NCBI GenBank assembly: GCA_034435315.1 | Contig: DAOTYB010000221.1 | Location: forward strand, 1-6,181 | Length of the DNA: 6,181 bases | Source of the DNA: VGOB01 sp034435315 | GTDB lineage: Bacteria; Chloroflexota; Anaerolineae; UBA4142 | Direction of reading: 5' to 3' | In this document: positions 5,102-6,181 of the stretch, in pieces | How the letters are laid out: every line of letters begins with the position of its first letter | Position numbering within the stretch: the first letter of the stretch is position 1 | Made by a program: the position numbers and the translations under genes | The notes under the pieces: generated by a model | What the model was told of the DNA's origin: nothing | Seen by the model: only the letters and a program-made list of their open reading frames with translations | The model's database searches: none

Positions 5102-6030
5102 CGATGCAAGACCAACCTCTCATCGCGATTGTGGGACCTACTGCGGTGGGCAAGAGCGCGCTGGCGTTGCAACTGGCAGCAGAATTTCGCGGCGAAATCG
5201 TTTCTGCCGATTCGCGTCAAATCTATCGCGGCATGGACATTGGCACCGCCAAGCCCACGCCTGCCGAGCGTCAGCGCGTCCCGCATCACTTGATTGATGT
5301 GGTGAATCCCGGCCAGACGTTCACGCTCGCGGATTATCAACAACTGGCGTACGCGGTCATCGCGCAAATTCACGCGCGCGGCAAGGTGCCTTTTCTGGTC
5401 GGTGGCACCGGTTTGTATGTGCGCGCGGTGTTGGACGGCTTGGCCATTCCGCGCGTGCAGCCCAATCCCGAACTGCGCCGCGAACTGGAACGCGAGGACG
5501 CTGCGACGTTGTACGCGCGTTTGCAACAACTCGACCCAAACGCTGCGGCGAAGATTGATCCGCGCAACAAGCGGCGCGTCATTCGCGCGCTCGAAGTGTG
5601 CCAGGCGACCGGTCAACCAATGAGTGCGTTGCAGAAAACACAGCCACCACCGTACCGCGTCTTGCGCATCGGTTTGACCCTGCCACGCGAGGAATTGTAT
5701 CGGCGCATCAATGCGCGCGTGGATCAGATGATTGCCGCTGGACTCGTCGAAGAGGTGCGCGCGCTGCTGGCTCACGGCTACGCGCCTGACGCGCCCGCGA
5801 TGAGCGGGCTGGGGTATCGACACATCGCGGCGTACTTGAATGGCACGCTGACGCGCGAGGAGGCAATTCGACAACTCAAGCGCGATACGCGACGCCTGGT
5901 GCATCATCAGTACACCTGGTTTCGACTCGACGACCCGCGCATTCGATGGTATAATCTGGCTGAATCGGGTGAGGATGAAATTCGCGTGCTAGTAGCAGAG
6001 TTTCTGGCAAATAATCGTGTGGTTGGGTAG
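5098..6030 (+). CDS. miaA: tRNA dimethylallyltransferase MiaA
   Basis: A 310-residue enzyme that transfers a dimethylallyl group from DMAPP to N6 of adenosine 37 in tRNAs that read UNN codons, the first step towards (ms2)i6A. The P-loop GPTAVGKS is at 13-20, the tRNA/DMAPP site SADSRQIYRGMDIGTAKP at 36-53 with catalytic Asp38, VGGTGLY at 101-107, DPNAAAKIDPRNKRRVIRALEV at 146-167, RINARVDQMIAAGLVEEV at 203-220, SGLGY at 236-240 and a C-terminal QYTWFR at 271-276. Length is typical for bacteria and the eukaryotic zinc finger is absent. Start: GTG at 5098 overlaps the yraN stop as GTGA, with a weak GGAAG at 5083-5087; the ATG at 5104 is a plausible alternative that would shorten the protein by two residues. 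Translational coupling to yraN is likely. The variable C-terminal end overlaps a possible promoter. Confidence 0.96.
   Translation: MTMQDQPLIAIVGPTAVGKSALALQLAAEFRGEIVSADSRQIYRGMDIGTAKPTPAERQRVPHHLIDVVNPGQTFTLADYQQLAYAVIAQIHARGKVPFLVGGTGLYVRAVLDGLAIPRVQPNPELRRELEREDAATLYARLQQLDPNAAAKIDPRNKRRVIRALEVCQATGQPMSALQKTQPPPYRVLRIGLTLPREELYRRINARVDQMIAAGLVEEVRALLAHGYAPDAPAMSGLGYRHIAAYLNGTLTREEAIRQLKRDTRRLVHHQYTWFRLDDPRIRWYNLAESGEDEIRVLVAEFLANNRVVG
5927..5955 (+). promoter_or_regulatory. Possible promoter inside the 3' end of miaA
   Basis: TGGTATAAT (5947-5955) is an extended -10 element, and TCGACG (5927-5932) lies 17 nt upstream with 4/6 matches to the -35 consensus. Transcription would start near 5962 and run through the hairpin-rich region at 6081-6149. 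These bases also encode Trp-Tyr-Asn in a weakly conserved part of MiaA, so the match may be coincidental. Confidence 0.4.
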
Positions 6031-6055
6031 TTATACCCCAAACGGGCAGGTTTTT
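6023..6055 (+). terminator. Weak terminator-like element after miaA
   Basis: GGGTA (6025-6029) pairs with TACCC (6034-6038) around GTTA, extendable by two T-A pairs past a bulged C. A T5 run lies at 6051-6055, about 10 nt beyond the stem, with another T4 at 6059-6062. The gap between stem and T-run is longer than in a standard intrinsic terminator. It is the only candidate terminator for the operon in view. Confidence 0.25.
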
Positions 6056-6058
6056 AAC

Positions 6059-6082
6059 TTTTAACCACTCGGGCATCCGTCC
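6059..6082 (-). pseudogene. 5' fragment of a tRNA-Ser-type gene
   Basis: On the minus strand the fragment reads as a class II tRNA 5' end: acceptor strand GGACGGA (6082-6076), T8, G9, D-stem CCC and D-loop GAGTGGTTAAAA (6070-6059). GGATGCCCGAGTGGTTAAAA is a very typical tRNA-Ser beginning. The second D-stem strand should be GGG but reads GTT, and no anticodon arm, T-arm or complementary 3' acceptor strand follows. It is therefore a remnant, not a working tRNA. The adjacent repeat of GTTAAAA at the break point is consistent with a rearrangement. A chance match is possible but unlikely over this length. Confidence 0.5.
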
Positions 6083-6149
6083 GCTGTCGGTTAGACACGA
6101 GCGGCTCACGCGAGCCGATGGCGAAAGTGTGCCATCGTTCCCTGGGAAC
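6081..6149. other. Cluster of abutting hairpins
   Basis: Three perfect stems follow one another with no or one shared base: CGGCTC/GAGCCG (6102-6107 and 6112-6117, loop ACGC), CGATGGC/GCCATCG (6116-6122 and 6131-6137, loop GAAAGTGT) and GTTCC/GGAAC (6137-6141 and 6145-6149, loop CTG). Before them CCGC plus TGTC (6081-6088) can pair with GACA (6094-6097) and GCGG (6101-6104), competing with the first stem. Almost every base from 6081 to 6149 can be paired. No T-run follows. It may be a structured RNA transcribed on either strand or a palindromic repeat cluster; no known RNA family is recognised. Confidence 0.5.
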
Positions 6150-6181
6150 AGCCCCTCTCATCCCCCTGCCCCCTGCTCTCC
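6150..6181. repeat. C/T-rich tail, possible arm of a palindromic repeat
   Basis: Of the last 32 bases, 27 are pyrimidines, mostly runs of C4-C5. The composition resembles the left arm of the 1-49 palindrome. If a purine-rich complement follows beyond the window, this is the first arm of a second element of the same kind. The pairing partner is not in view. Confidence 0.3.

Noticed and set aside
4813..5907. Long 364-codon minus-strand reading frame opposite yraN and miaA
   Set aside because: It lies antisense to two clearly recognised genes, is Arg/His-rich with no family motifs, and results from the GC-biased codon positions of the real genes.
6000..6084. An intact tRNA-Ser gene on the minus strand
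   Set aside because: The second D-stem strand, anticodon arm, T-arm and 3' acceptor strand are missing; only the 5' portion matches.

Overview
The window looks like a chromosomal segment of a moderately GC-rich bacterium. The set of proteins, the alternating GCGCGC-rich codon use and the TG-N-TATAAT promoters suggest Chloroflexota (perhaps Anaerolineae). That assignment is inference from general appearance; there is no rRNA or other marker here to prove it.

Layout. Positions 1-241 hold no protein gene. They contain a perfect 21-bp inverted repeat at the window edge, further hairpins, and a near-consensus promoter on the minus strand that fires away from the neighbouring gene into this structured DNA. 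Positions 242-2874 hold a two-gene minus-strand operon: a lipoprotein sugar-type ABC substrate-binding protein, then 23 nt later a two-domain glycosyltransferase resembling mannosylglycerate or glucosyl-3-phosphoglycerate synthases. No permease or ATPase gene is next to them. Positions 2875-3079 are a divergent control region. The leftward promoter places its -10 box so close to the ATG that the mRNA should be leaderless. The rightward promoter (TTGTCA, 17 nt, TATAAT) makes a roughly 107-nt leader with an apparent Shine-Dalgarno/anti-Shine-Dalgarno switch.

Positions 3080-6030 hold four plus-strand genes that read as one operon: a rhomboid intramembrane protease; a membrane-anchored Clp-fold serine proteinase of the SDH/SppA type; a UPF0102/YraN nuclease-fold protein; and miaA (tRNA dimethylallyltransferase). 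The gaps are 90 nt, 9 nt and a 4-nt overlap. The 90-nt gap contains helically phased GCGAAAG repeats and a second pair of direct repeats. Two membrane proteases side by side suggest a membrane-protein cleavage or quality-control unit, followed by two housekeeping nucleic-acid genes.

Positions 6031-6181 are non-coding. They contain a minus-strand fragment matching the 5' end of a tRNA-Ser-type gene that stops inside the D-arm, then a run of abutting hairpins, then a C/T-rich tail resembling the C-rich arm at the left edge.

The protein genes are mostly ordinary. The least explained material is the two non-coding ends and the rhomboid leader. I found no CRISPR array, transposase, phage gene or intact tRNA/rRNA.
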